Below, piece after piece: positions 21,771 through 33,572 of a stretch of DNA of 64,000 nucleotides (position 1 is its first letter; every line of letters starts with the position of its first letter). Source of the stretch: Liriodendron chinense (Eukaryota; Streptophyta; Magnoliopsida; Magnoliales; Magnoliaceae); the NCBI GenBank assembly GCA_003013855.2, contig ML058508.1, positions 248,001 to 312,000 on the forward strand, in the 5' to 3' direction. Under the pieces are notes generated by a model. The model was given only the letters and a program-made list of their open reading frames with translations. It made no database searches and had not been told where the DNA came from. The position numbers were made by a program, and so were the translations under genes.

Positions 21771-22253
21771 GGGTCAGCAAAGGGCAGATGATAAAGCAAT
21801 TTAAGGCTACATTGATGGGGTCAATTGAAGAATGGTATGAATCAGGAATTTTGCGAGACATATCAATATGGGAGCAATTTCTGGAATTGTTCATGTTAAG
21901 ATTTTGGGTGTCACGAAGGGCAGTTCCTCTAACAGAGTTAACAAGGTGGGAAATGATTCTAGGAGAATGTTCGTACCAGTATACTATGAAGTGGAGAAAT
22001 GCAATAACAAGCTCATACAAGTTCCTTGAACATACAGAAATAGAGATAGCTGGGTCATGTGCTAAAAGTATGGGCATGAAGGCCACAGACATATATAAAC
22101 CATATACCGTATTCAACTTGATGAAAGAAGCCACAATAATGGGGCCCGAGATAAACAAAGAACGAGAAGCGATACATTTCTTCAACGACTCACATGCCAA
22201 TAAAGTCAGAAAAATGTTAGATGCTGCTCAGACCAATCCGTTGCAATGCACAA
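21771..22253 (+). pseudogene. Tat-O gag, module 2
   Basis: The frame continues directly from 10903 when Tat-N1 and one TSD copy are disregarded. The region is open for about 160 codons. It repeats the module 1 pattern: FKATLMGSIEEWYESG with SIWEQFLELF and MLRF, PLTELTRWEM and MKWRNAITSS, then MGMKATDIYKPYTVFNLMKEAT. These align with FKWYATL, TWEQMQEAF, SLTELAAVQQ, ITRWRTLSTS and the helix after it in module 1. The region therefore looks like a paralogous gag module. It ends in the target site of Athila-N2 (CACAA). Confidence 0.85.
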
Positions 22254-23761
22254 TATTCGCTCGCCTCAAGTGCAAGGCTGCGATGTAATAATAATTCTCG
22301 GTAAGACCGAGGTCGATCCTCAGGGATTGTCTTAACAATTCTAAGTTTTATAACTAGGATGAGCTAAATTCAGATTTGTAATGATGGATGGTAATGAAGA
22401 ACATAAATCTATCTACTTAAGAACTAAATCAAGGAAATAAATGCTAGAGCGCCAAGGATCCACTAATAATCATTCACAATGCCAATTCAAATCATTGAAG
22501 TCAATCATTCAATTGGAATCAAAGTTCTATCCCTAGCCAATCAGAACATAGAGCAATCAAATCATCATAATGTATCTAACATAGATGAATCATCCACTGA
22601 TAAGGTCCTCTCATAATCTACTAAGGCATTGGGTGTATTCAATCATACAACCCAATCCTTCACAAAACAAGCAAGATCACATTCATGATTCTTCCTCAAA
22701 CCTTGTCACTAGACTTGATTTAGAAGCATGAATTGAACCTCTATTGAACCAAAATCAATACATAAACACCTATCTTATATTAAATCAAAAGATAAGAACC
22801 CCTTCTAGTTTAGTTCTAGATAAGCTCTTAGGAAACTTAGTTTGTAAGATCCCCTAGCATCCAATATATCATGATGAATCTAGGATCTCTACAACCCAAA
22901 ATCCTATCAATCAACACCCCCATTAAGCAATCTCAGTAATCAAAACATCCCATGTAAGAGCAATCACAAGAGATAGAAGATTAACTAAAAATACTAACTT
23001 TATTTCAAACTTGAACTAGAAGTGTTCTTCATAAAACCAAAAAGTAATTGAACTAATTCGAATTGAACATTGCAAACAACTAAAAGCTTCACCTCTTAGA
23101 CTTAGCTAAAAGGTTTAGCTAACCATTAATAGGTTAAACTAAAACTCAAAAGAAAACTAACTAAAAATATAGAAAAACCGAGTTTGGAGGAGTTGCAGAC
23201 GCTCCACAGCGATCTCATTCACCTCCCACGACTTCCTTAGCCTTTTATGATGTCTTTAGATCCACCCCTAGGTGTCCTTTTATAGTAGAGAGGCCTTATC
23301 GCCTCAGAATCTTCCAGAATTGCGCAATACTTACGCACTTGCGCCTCAAAAATCGGAGCTTGCCGAAGAAGTTGTTGAATTTCAGCAAATTACACTGGCT
23401 ACCTGTTGGCCGACCTGTCTAGACCGGTCGAGATGGCTGGCCGACCGGTCTAGCAGAGGTCCAGAGAGTCCAGAGGGGTGCCCGACTTGTTGGCCGACCG
23501 GTCTAGCTTGTTTGGCCGACCGGTCTAACTTCTATTTCTTTTCGTTTTCTCTCTTCTCTCCTTCTTTCTTCTTCCATCTTAAGCCCACCTTAGATAATCA
23601 TCAAGGACCATCTAAATGTGGTCTTTTGAACATCAATTTGGTGTAATCCCTCTCTCATTCCTACATCCACAAAACATGCATTATATAAACCTTTTAACAT
23701 GCAAATCATGCATAAGATGCAATGTAATGGGCTAATCTATGTATAAATTAGAAGCTCAACA
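22254..23761 (-). repeat. Athila-N2 3' LTR (1508 bp)
   Basis: It starts TATTCGCTCG, where other copies have TGTTCGCTCG, and ends GAAGCTCAACA. On the minus strand TATAAAAGG is at 23276-23284 and a GACCGGTC array is at about 23404-23527, about 120 bp upstream of it. The polypurine tract GGTGGGGGGTG is at 23762-23772. Confidence 0.92.
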
Positions 23762-24685
23762 CACCCCCCACCAGCATTTTGCTAGTCCCGAGCAAAAAAA
23801 GCGTGAAATAATCTCTTTCTCTAAGAACTCAACTCACTCTTGGAAACTATGCTTCTATAGACTTTAAGACATTTAAGTGCAAAATTCAAAAAAAACTAAA
23901 TGATGAGAAATTAAAGTCCTAAACTTTTCAAACATAATAAGTGTTCACATAAAATCCCCACCGATTTATTGACAAATAGAAGAATGCGAACATGTATGGT
24001 TTAATGTGCATTGTGCATATTCATCTCATGACTTTCCAGGATTACCTTCTTCATAAATCAGCTAAACTAAAGATCTAAGAGTGTACAGATCAACCAATTG
24101 CCTATGACAGGAATTTGTCTTACCATCCTTCCAACGGCTTTCATACTACGTCCCATTTTCGGCTTTGGTTATGGGTAGACCATCCCCCAGTTGGTAATAG
24201 GTAGCCCTTTTCAGAATTTTCCACCATATTCTCAATCATACCAATATTTTCCTTCCTTCTTTCCTTTTCATACACATTAGATAGGATTTTTAGAAATCCA
24301 TATCTTTCGTTATTTTTCCATAGACAAGGATGGACAAAGTACCCCGGCTTGGTTCCTAAACACTTCAAATCTTCAGTCTCACCAATCTACAAGTCTAGTA
24401 ATCCCTTTATATTATGAGAATCGTGTAATGTAGACTAGACTCAAAAGTGTTCAAATGTTCTATCGATCATATAAATAGAGGAATTCACATGTAAAACTAT
24501 CATGTTTAAATTAATTTAGAGATTTCAAAATCATATCATTTCATCTTTCATCATTTCATACTCATGATATCTCAAGTGCATAGAAACGAAGTTTTCCAAA
24601 AGAGTTTTGATATTTTAGAAAAATTGAAAATTTCCTACAAAAACCTTGCTCGAAATGTCACAAATTGCTAGATTAGAGGAATCTC

Positions 24686-24724
<39 letters not shown>

Positions 24725-25036
24725 CCAAATCTTGCATTGTCCTCAATGTAAAAAGATATGCAATAAGCATGAATTATGAGAGCAATGATAAAATAATGGA
24801 GAGTGAGAACGAGAGTAACTGAGAGAGTCGATCATGGAAGTTTGCAACTCCAAACAACAAAACAATTAAAATAAATGAACTACTCTCTACCTCCTTCAGA
24901 CTAAGAGGTTAATCTTAATATACAAGATTATCCAAAGGAATGGAATTTAGCAGAATTAGTAGGTGGAGCAAAAGATTTTTCAGTAATATCATCCACCATC
25001 CTACTTCATAGTGCACATGAGTGAGTGTTATTATTC
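23762..25036 (-). other. 3' noncoding region of Athila-N2
   Basis: The region is AT-rich with no coding sequence, and is similar to the corresponding region of Athila-N3 (29662-30751). A poly-C run of 36 bases (24687-24722) replaces a run of about 6 in the N3 copy. No envelope-like ORF is seen. Confidence 0.75.
24687..24722. repeat. Poly-C run of 36 bases
   Basis: The homologous position in Athila-N3 (about 30572) has only six Cs. This may be slippage or an assembly effect. Confidence 0.95.
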
Positions 25037-25858
25037 TCATCCATTGAAAATCCTACTGAAAAAATTCAGCAAATTTTCAAAGTTATCACTCCATGTGTTA
25101 GGAAAGGAAAATTTATTAGGTTGGAATTCATCAAATATGAATCTCCTTTCCAACTTATCTGGGCAAAAATTATTCAGATAAGGATCATCCCAAAGATGGT
25201 GCTCTTCTGTTTGTACAAACCAAAGAGATGTGGAGACTTGGAATTCTTCTTCACAAGTCGTTATGGTCTCCACATTTTCAAATTCTACCAGTGCCTCCAC
25301 CATTGATAAATCAGTTTTACACTCCGTTGAAGGAATCTTTGTGGGCACCGATGAAGTTTTCCTTAAGGCATTGACAATGTCACGGATCATAGGATCATCC
25401 CAATTCTCAAAATATGCCAAACATTCCTCTAAAGTGTAGGAAACTTCGACCTTCTCGGTCACTTGTGTAGGTTGGAATACGTCCTCAACCACTACACTTT
25501 CAGAAATTGGCCTCTCCATAAGCAAATCAAGCACCAATTCATCAAGTTCTAGTATAACAAAATTGTTTAAATCAATGATTGGTGTCTTGTTAATCAAATT
25601 TTCAGAATTTGGCTCTTCTAAGGCCTCCTTAATATCCAAATTTATTTCTTCCTTGGAATGAGCCAAGCAAACTTCTAAAGTTTTGAAAAATTTAGTTGAG
25701 GGTGGCTTATCATTATCCACAATTATATCTATGAAATTAATCATGTGGATCTCATCTTCATCCTCATCCTCATCCTCATCCTCATCCTTATCCTCTTGTT
25801 GTTTGTGTAAGTGAAACACATTCAGCTTTATAATCATATTTCCAAAGAATATTTTCAT
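25037..25858 (-). CDS. Acidic ORF of Athila-N2, joining the post-protease region to an integrase remnant
   Basis: A 273-codon open frame without stops. It starts with the protease tail (KIFFGNMIIKLNVFHLH), followed by a (DE)n stretch from an ATCCTC microsatellite (25755-25790). The middle is acidic. Near residue 222 it has LWDDPYLNNFCPDK, which matches LWDDPYLFKCCPDQ at the start of the integrase part of Athila-N3. RT and RNase H have thus been lost, and the two ends of pol meet in one frame. A function is not known. The frame is longer and cleaner than neighbouring ORFs, so the deletion may predate the last transposition. Confidence 0.6.
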   Translation of the reverse strand: MKIFFGNMIIKLNVFHLHKQQEDKDEDEDEDEDEDEIHMINFIDIIVDNDKPPSTKFFKTLEVCLAHSKEEINLDIKEALEEPNSENLINKTPIIDLNNFVILELDELVLDLLMERPISESVVVEDVFQPTQVTEKVEVSYTLEECLAYFENWDDPMIRDIVNALRKTSSVPTKIPSTECKTDLSMVEALVEFENVETITTCEEEFQVSTSLWFVQTEEHHLWDDPYLNNFCPDKLERRFIFDEFQPNKFSFPNTWSDNFENLLNFFSRIFNG

Positions 25859-25878
25859 AACCCCGTTCCTACAATTGA

Positions 25879-26272
25879 TTATAGGAACGGTTGGCCTAGA
25901 ATGACAGGAGCTTGAGTGAATACATTTGTAACCGCTTGTGTATCCAAAATGATAAAGTCTACCGGGTAATAGAACTTATTGATTTGGACTAACACATCCT
26001 CAATTACTCCTCTCGGTATTATAACGGAGCGATCCGCAAGTTGTAAAGTTATCTTGGTGGGTTTTAATTCACCAAGTCCAAATTGCTTATATACCGAGTA
26101 GGGAATCAAGTTAACACTAGCCCCTAGATCGAGAAGTGCTTTATTGATCCGGAAGTTACCTATCATGCAAGAGATTTTAGAGCTTCTAGGATCTTTGAAT
26201 TTGGGGAGAGTGTTATCTTGTATGATGGCACTCACTTGTTCCGTAAAAAATGCTCTCTTGCGCACGTTTTGC
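25879..26272 (-). pseudogene. Athila-N2 protease
   Basis: An aspartic protease domain of about 130 codons. It has LLDLGASVNLIPYSVY, where DLGAS is the usual Athila form of the catalytic D-S/T-G motif. GLGELKPTKITLQLADRS and VILGQPFL follow. The upstream 26265 start is only where the open frame begins; the domain is translated as part of the gag-pol frame. A small frame change at about 26270 separates it from gag. Confidence 0.88.
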
Positions 26273-28047
26273 TTACGCTTTGCAAGACAGATCCTTTAGA
26301 AATTTGGCGTATGAAGGAATTTTCTTAATTGCATCCAACAAAGGAATGTTGATTTTGACTTGTTGGAAGATTTCTAGGATGTCCTGATTTTCAATTGGCC
26401 TTTTTGTTGAGACAAGACGTTGGGGGAATGGGGCCACAGGTTTATACACACGCTCTGACTCTTCATCTTGTGAAGCATTACTCAATTCACCATCGCTCTT
26501 AGAATCAACCGGATCATTAGGCTTTGTGGCCTTCACTGGTTCAAATTTTTCAATTATTTTTTCACTTCTAAGAGTGGTGATGGCTTGAACATGTTCAACA
26601 TGAGGATGGGTTGAAGAATTGATTTTTGTTTCCAATTGTTCCTTGGGGTTAGGATGAGATTGGGTCAAAACAGTCCATTTCTCCCTAACTCGTAGGTGTG
26701 TCTCAATTCTTTCAACCGAAATTTTAAGTTCATTCATAGCTTGCATGTTGGACTGATTTATCTGAGTTTGTCCAATCATGAATGCGTTCAATGTATTCTC
26801 AAGAGTGCTCTTTTGAGGAGGTCCTTGAGATGCATTGTTTGTATTTACCATGGGTCAATTTCTCCCATTAAAATTTGGTTTACACCGCCACTCTGGATTA
26901 GTCAAATTAGAATTTGGTTCACTAAAGGGGCGTTAGTAAGCATTTGTATCATTCGATTGAGTTTGCAAGATATCTTAAAACGCAGGATTGTTGGGCAATC
27001 TTTTGTCAAGTGAACATCACTCTCACAAATACCACATACACTCTCAACGGCCTCATCAGTGGTTATCATGTTAACACTTCTCAATTATATGGCCTTAACC
27101 TTGTTTGTGAGACCCGCCACCTTTGAATTTAAATCATCCTCCCCATCCAATACATGTATTCCTTTCTCTCTTGTGGTTGACTTGGGATTACTAGTCGGAT
27201 TAGAGATGTCCCAAGATTGGGCATTCTTGGCTTGCATATCAAAGTAATCCCAAGCATCATCGGGTGCTTTGTTCAAAAACTCACCATTGCACATCATTTG
27301 GACAAATTGGCGCATGTTTGAACTTAATCCAGCATGGAAAAAGTCAATCAAGCACCACTTTTCATAACCATGGTGTGAGCACTCTAATAAAAGATCCTTG
27401 AACCTCTCCCAACATTGAAAAAATGTTTCATCTTCTTTTTGGGAGAAGTTCATGATAGTCCGTCTTAGTGCATTGGTTTTATGAATCGGGAAGTACTTTT
27501 TAAGAAACTCCCGAGTCATTTCAGCCCATGTTCCAATGCTTCTAGGTTTAAGTGATTAAAACCATGCTTTGGCTTTGTTCTTTAGAGAGAAGGAGAACAA
27601 TTTCATTTTGATTACATCTTGGGAGGCATCATTAAATTGAAAAGTGTTGGCTATCTCCTCAAATTCACTAAGGTGCGCATATAGACTTTCAGAATTTAGT
27701 CTATGGAATTTCGGAAGTAACTTGATAATTCCCAGTTCAAGGTCCACGTTTCCTGCATTATTTGGAAAAACAATGCAGGAAGACGTGGTTGTTCTCTCCG
27801 GTTGTAGATAATCTCTCAATGTTTTAACCGGAGGAACATAGTGTTCCTCATTCTAATTACGTTCCGTCCTAATTGGTGGTGCATCATGCTCAACATCTTC
27901 AACATTATGTGGTTCATTCTCAGCCATGATTTCAGACGATTCAAGATTTCCTAAACGTTTTCTAACTCATCTGTGATAGACTGAGCCTTCAACTAAATCT
28001 CCCTCACTTGGAAGTCGCGATGTATGATCACGGTCCCAATGAGGCAT
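26273..28047 (-). pseudogene. Athila-N2 gag
   Basis: The start codon is ATG at 28047 (minus; MPHWDRDH), exactly at the Athila-N3 insertion site. The frame reads in pieces: 28047 to about 27970 with a TGA, 27819-27556 (RDYLQPERTTTSSC, LLPKFHRLNSES, KMKLFSFSLKNKAKAW), 27519-27085 (EFLKKYFPIHKTN, CSHHGYEKWCLIDFFHAG) and 26851-26273. These are the standard Athila gag motifs. A CGIC...CP sequence near 27035 replaces a zinc knuckle. The C-terminal part (LLDAIKKIPSYAKFLKDL) leads into protease. Confidence 0.88.
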
Positions 28048-28048
28048 A

Positions 28049-29661
28049 TGTTCGCCCGCCTTAAGTGCAAGGCTGCGATGTAGTAATAATCTCAGTAAGA
28101 CCGAGGTCGATCCACAGGGACTTATATAGGAATTCACAAAACACTTCTAATAGTTTCCATTGAAGAACTAACTAAATAGAATTTAGTAATCTGATGTAGA
28201 GAGATATTTTGAACTAACTGAAGGTCATCAATTAATAAAAGGCACTAGGGTTCAAGGATCCACTTGTAGCAATCCTTGATGCTCAATTCGCTGTGGTTTC
28301 TCACTTTCTCAGCTAAAATTGAAATTAGGTTCTATCTAGCCGGATGATAGAGCAGTTAAAACAATCAACCTGAAATATGTATGATCCATGTATATGATTC
28401 ACTCAATGCAAGCTAGGACGAGCATACTCAATTGCATAGGTCAGTCCTACTCCCAATAGGTTAAGATCACAATCATAACCATCATTAAATCCTGTCACAA
28501 GACAAAACTAGATCATGATTTGAATTTGATTCAAATCACATACACAATCTCACATACTTCAGAATTTCCAGAAAAGTAGACTTTTGGTATGAAGCTCCCA
28601 CATGAAGATCATAAATCTAGAGCTTATTCCAATTCCTCGGATCATACAGGTCTAGACTAGCTCACAACAATTAAGAACTCAAGAAATTCTTCCAAACATC
28701 CATGAGTCATCATAAGATTAAGAAAAACTACTTGGTACTTGAATTAAACTTCAAACCATTGTTCTTCAATAGCAATCTAACTTAAAACCAAATCAAACAA
28801 ATTCAAACATCTTAGATTCACTACAAGCTTCACCTCTTAGCCCTAGCTAAGAGGTTTAGCCGTTCATGATCCAAGGAAACATGAGAACAACTAAATAAAG
28901 CATAAAACTAGAAAGCAAATTATGAGGAGTTGTAGAACTCCGAAATCAACTTCCGCCGTCTCCCACTGTGCTCAATCTGTTCTAGGATGCCCTAGGAACG
29001 ATCCCTATGTCTCCTTTTATAGTGGAGAGGCTCTGATGCGTCGGAATCATCCAGAAGATGCATAAGGATACGCAGTGCGCAGAGAAATCTGGAGCTTGTA
29101 GAACACGCACTGTTACGCAGACGACCGGTCGTATGACCGGTCTGAGCTTCTGGACGACCGGTCGCACGATCGGTCTCAAAAATGTAAAAAAAATGTCCAG
29201 AGAGTTTTTGTAAAATTCAGACCCAGTTTTTTAATTCAAGGACCAGTCGCACGACCGGTCTAAACAGTGGACAACCGGTCACACGACCGGTCCAAACAGT
29301 GGACGATCGGTCGCACGACCGATCCTAATGGGTCCAGTGAGTTTTGGCCGAAAGGCTCCTCTGTTGAGTGCTTGGACCGATCGAACAATCGGTCTTAGGC
29401 CATGGACGACTAGTCGGATGACCGGTCTTCAGTGCTTTCTTCTGCATCCTTTCTTCTTTCCGCTGACTTCTTTCTTCCATCCTTTCCCACTTAGTCCTTT
29501 AGTCTTCAATGCTTGCGAATAGCTTCTTTATGCCTCCAATTGATGAATCCTTCCTCTTATCCTATAACCACAAAATCGTGCATTAGTTAGGTCTTTAATC
29601 ATGAAACCATGCATATGAGTGATGAATTGGGGTTAGAATATGCACAATTAAGAGCTCAACA
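28049..29661 (-). repeat. Athila-N3 3' LTR (1613 bp)
   Basis: It runs from TGTTCGCCCG to GAGCTCAACA. On the minus strand TATAAAAGG is at 29013-29021. The palindrome array covers about 29120-29430, about 100 bp longer than in the 5' LTR (38396-39909) of the same element. Confidence 0.93.
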
Positions 29662-30751
29662 CACCCCCCAACCAGCATTTTTCTAGTCCTGAGCAAAACA
29701 TGCGTAAACAAGTTTCATTCTCCAAACCTAACTCTCCTTTAGAAACCATTCTTTTATACATCCCAAGACACACAAGTGTAAGATTCAGAAAAATTAGGTG
29801 ACAGAGGTTAAAACCGTAAACTCTCAAAACATAATAAGTGTCCATATGAAATTCCCGCTGATTGTTTGATAAATAGAAGAACTTGAACAAATTCAACCTA
29901 GCGTGCATCGTGAAAGTTCATCTCATGAGTTTCCAGGATTATCTTCTTCATAGATCAACTAGACTATAGATCTCAAGGTATATAGAGCAACAACAAGCCA
30001 ATGACAAGAATTTGCCTTACTGTCCTTCCGACGACTTTCACACTACGTCCCATTTTCGGCTTTGGTTACGAGTAGAACATCCCGGTTTGTAATAGGTAGC
30101 CCTAATCAGAATTTTCCACCATTTTTCCATCATTCCCAATTTCATCATTCATTTTCCTTTTTCTTTTAAATTAGATAGGATTTTTAGAAATCCATATCTT
30201 TCGTTGTTTTCCCATGGACAAGAATGGACAAAGAACCCCGGCTTGGTTTCTCAACACCTTAAAGCAAAGTCTAACTAATCCACAAATCACATAATCCTTT
30301 CAACCCATGAAAATCGTGTAATGTAAACTAGGTGTAAGAGTGTTCAAATTTTCTATTAATCACATAAATAGGGGAATTCACATATAAAACCATTATGTTA
30401 AGAGAAGTTCAAGACTTACAAACATCATACACTTCGTATCCCCTCCTCTTATGCTCGTATCATCTCGAATGCATAGCAGTAAGGTTTTCTAAAAGAGTTT
30501 TGAAATTCTTGAAATTTGAACAAGTTCCTACATAATTACTCGAGATGTTACAAAACACTGGATCCATCCTACACCCCCCAACCAAATCTTGCATTGTCCT
30601 CAATGTAAAAGACATGCATAAGGGAAGTGAGCAATGATAGTACCTGAGAGAATGAAAAGTGGAATTCTACCTCCTACAAACCTATGAAAAAGTAAACAAA
30701 AGCAACAAAATCTTAATCCTAACTACTCTATACCTCCATCAGACTAGGAAA
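29662..30751 (-). other. 3' noncoding region of Athila-N3
   Basis: No coding sequence is seen. The polypurine tract (minus: TTGGGGGGTG) abuts the LTR. A second C-rich segment lies at about 30572. It is similar to 23762-24960. Confidence 0.75.
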
Positions 30752-31960
30752 TCAATCATCCTGATACACAGGATCAGTCAGAGGTATGAACATACCTTCT
30801 GAAGGAAACTTCTCAAAGAACGGCTTTAATCGCTGACCATTCGCCTTAAAGATGTCGCCGTTCCTTGGATTTAACAACTCGACGGTCCCATATGGATAGA
30901 CAGTTTGCACAATGTAGGGACCGGTCCATCGAGATCTCAATTTTTCCAAAAATAAATGTAGGCGAGAATTATACAGAAGGACTTTTTTATTAATCGTGAA
31001 TGTCTTACGAAGAATGTTCTTATCATTGAACACCTTCGACTTGTCCTTGTAAATTCTTGCATTTTCATAAGCTTCGTTTCGGATTTCCGCAAGTTCATTT
31101 AATTGAAGTTTGCGCAACAAGCTTGCTTTGTTAGAATCAAAATTCATCTTCTTTATTGCCCAATACGCCCTATGTTCCAACTCCAAGGGCAAGTGACAAG
31201 CCTTCCCATAGACAAGTCTATAGGGAGACATTCCAATAGGGGTCTTAAAAGCGGTACAGTAAGCCCAAAGCGCATCGGTAAGTCGAAGCAACCAATCCTT
31301 GCAATCGGGGTTCACCGTTTTCTCCAAAATATGTTTAATCTCCCTGTTGGATATCTCAACTTGTCCACTTGTTTGTGGGTGATAGGGAGTGCTCACTTTG
31401 TGATAAACGCCATATTTCTTCATTAAGGTTTCAAATGGGCGATTACAAAAGTGAGACCCTCCATCACTTATGATAACTCGAGGTGTTCCAAACCGGGAAA
31501 GAATATTCTCTTTTAAGAAACGAATGAGTGTTTTATGGTCATTATTCCAGCATAGGATTGCCTCAACCCATTTGGACACATAGTCAACGGCAAGCAAGAT
31601 ATATACGTTTCCAAAAAAAGATGGGAATGGACCCATGAAATCGATGCCCCAACAATAAAAAATTTCGATCATTAAGACGGGATTGAGTGGCATTATATTT
31701 CTACAGGAGATTCCTCCCAATTTCTGACAAGGCTCACATATTTTGCAAAACTCATGGGTGTCCTTGAACATAGTGGGCCAATAAAACCCACATTGCAGAA
31801 TTTTGGTTATGGTCTTCTTAGCCGAAAAGTGGCTACCACATGCCTGAGAATGACAAAAGGAGATGATACTTTGTTGTTCATCATCTGGCACACATCTCCT
31901 TATGATTTGATCAGGACAACACTTGAATAAGTATGGGTCGTCCCATAAGAATTTTCGCAC
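30752..31960 (-). CDS. Athila-N3 integrase
   Basis: A 402-codon open frame at the end of pol. The zinc domain has CHSQACGSHFSAKKT and CKICEPCQ (HHCC). The core has CWGIDFMGPF (first Asp), VIISDGGSHF (second Asp) and TSGQVEISNREIK (catalytic Glu), so the triad is intact. The Athila-type tail has YGKACHLPLELEHRAYWAIK and SRWTGPYIVQTVYPYG. The length fits the family. The frame begins with LWDDPYLFKCCPD, which is linked to RNase H upstream; the shown start is simply the first Met of the open frame. It is the best preserved enzyme in the window. Confidence 0.92.
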   Translation of the reverse strand: MRKFLWDDPYLFKCCPDQIIRRCVPDDEQQSIISFCHSQACGSHFSAKKTITKILQCGFYWPTMFKDTHEFCKICEPCQKLGGISCRNIMPLNPVLMIEIFYCWGIDFMGPFPSFFGNVYILLAVDYVSKWVEAILCWNNDHKTLIRFLKENILSRFGTPRVIISDGGSHFCNRPFETLMKKYGVYHKVSTPYHPQTSGQVEISNREIKHILEKTVNPDCKDWLLRLTDALWAYCTAFKTPIGMSPYRLVYGKACHLPLELEHRAYWAIKKMNFDSNKASLLRKLQLNELAEIRNEAYENARIYKDKSKVFNDKNILRKTFTINKKVLLYNSRLHLFLEKLRSRWTGPYIVQTVYPYGTVELLNPRNGDIFKANGQRLKPFFEKFPSEGMFIPLTDPVYQDD

Positions 31961-33572
31961 CTCATTGAAGAACTTATCTTACTTTTTCCAATGTGTAGGA
32001 ATCGTACCTGTAGCAAGATAGTTAGCAATGTCCGCATACCATGGTAATTGGGAGACTTTAAAAAGTTCTTCATCAGGGAACATGTCATTGATCGCGGTCG
32101 TCTCAGGGGAATCGGTGAGAACAAGTCGAGAGAGATGGTCAGCCACTACATTTTCTACTCCTTTCTTATCACGTATCTCTATATCAAATTCCTAGAGTAG
32201 AAGGATCCATCTTAACAACTGTGGTTTAGCATCCTTCTTAGAGAGAAGGTACTTAAGCGCGGCATGGTCAGTGAATATGATGATCTTGGATCCAATCAAG
32301 TAGGACATAAACTTGTCCAAGGCAAAAACTACGGCTAAAAGTTCTTTTTCTGTAGTAGTGTAGTTTGCTTGGGCTGAGTTTAAGGTTCTACATGCATAGT
32401 AGATAACACATGGCTTCTTCTCTTTTCTTTAGCCTAGCACAGCCCCAATAGCATAGTCACTTGCATCGCACATAATTCCAAAAGGAAGGCTCCAATCAGG
32501 TGGTTGCATTATGGGAGCACATGTCAACATACCTTAAAGTTTGGTAAAGGCATTTTGACAATCTTCATTCCACTCGAATGAGTTTTCCTTTTGAAGTAGG
32601 TTACATAAAGGACGAGAGAGTGAACTAAAGTCCTTTATGAACCTTCTATAAAATCCGGCGTGTCCCAAAAAGGACCGCACATCTCGTATGCTCTTGGGTG
32701 GTGGAAGGTTAGAGATAAGATCGATTTTCGCTTTGTCAACTTCGAGTCCGTTTTGTGAGACGATGTGACCAAGTACAATCCCTTTTGAACCATGAAGTGA
32801 CATTTCTACCAATTCAACACAAGGTTCTTCTCTTCACATCTTTTCAACACAGATTTCAAGTGCACAAGGCACTCATCAAAGCTACAACCAAATACGGAGA
32901 AATTATCCATGAAGACTTTGAGAATTGTCCCCACCATATCAGAAAAGATACTCATCATACAGCGTTGAAAAGTGGCAGGGGCATTGCATAGTCTAAACGA
33001 CATCCGTCGATAGGTGAAAGTGCCGAATGGACATGTGAATGTAGTCTTTTCTTGGTCTTCAAGGGCGATCTCTATTTGGTTGTACCCTGAATAGCCATCA
33101 AGGAAGCAAAAAATGGGAATGACCCGCCAACCTTTCTAAAATTTGATGAACAAATGATAGGGAGAAATGGTCTTTCCTTGTAACTGTGTTTAGCTTCCTG
33201 TAGTCAATGCACATTCTCCAACCGGTAGTGACTCTAGTTGGTACGAGTTCATTATTGGCATTGGCTACGATGGTTATTCCGGATTTCTTAGGCACCACTT
33301 GAGTTGGGCTCACCCATTGACTATCAGATATTGGGTAAATAATACCCACATCCAATAGTTTCACCACTTCGGCCTTAACCACATCATTCATGTTTGGATT
33401 GAGTCGTCTTTGTGGTTGCCTAGATGTCTTCGCATTCTCCTCAAGGTGTATGCGATGAGTACAAATCAATGGGTCTATACCTTTGAGATCCGCAATCGAC
33501 CATCCAATGGCACTCTTATGCTCTATTAGAGTGGCTATTAGTCTACTCTCTTGTTTCTCATCCAAGTGGGAA
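31961..33572 (-). pseudogene. Athila-N3 reverse transcriptase and RNase H
   Basis: The RT begins in the part shown by HLDEKQESRLIATLIEHKSAIGWSIADLKGI (residues from 33560 down) and continues with GWRMCIDYRKLNTVTRKDHF. An extra T in a T-run near 33105 shifts the frame. The next pieces carry SFRLCNAPATFQRCM and VFMDNFSVFG. The usual FMDD is FMDN here because the codon at 32902-32904 is AAT, so the second catalytic Asp is lost. LGHIVSQNGLEVDKAKID and FLGHAGFYRRFIKDFS mark the thumb. RNase H follows at about 32500-31990 in broken frames. Confidence 0.88.

Noticed and set aside
29662..30751. Envelope-like ORF of Athila
   Set aside because: No open frame of useful length with signal or membrane segments is present on either strand.
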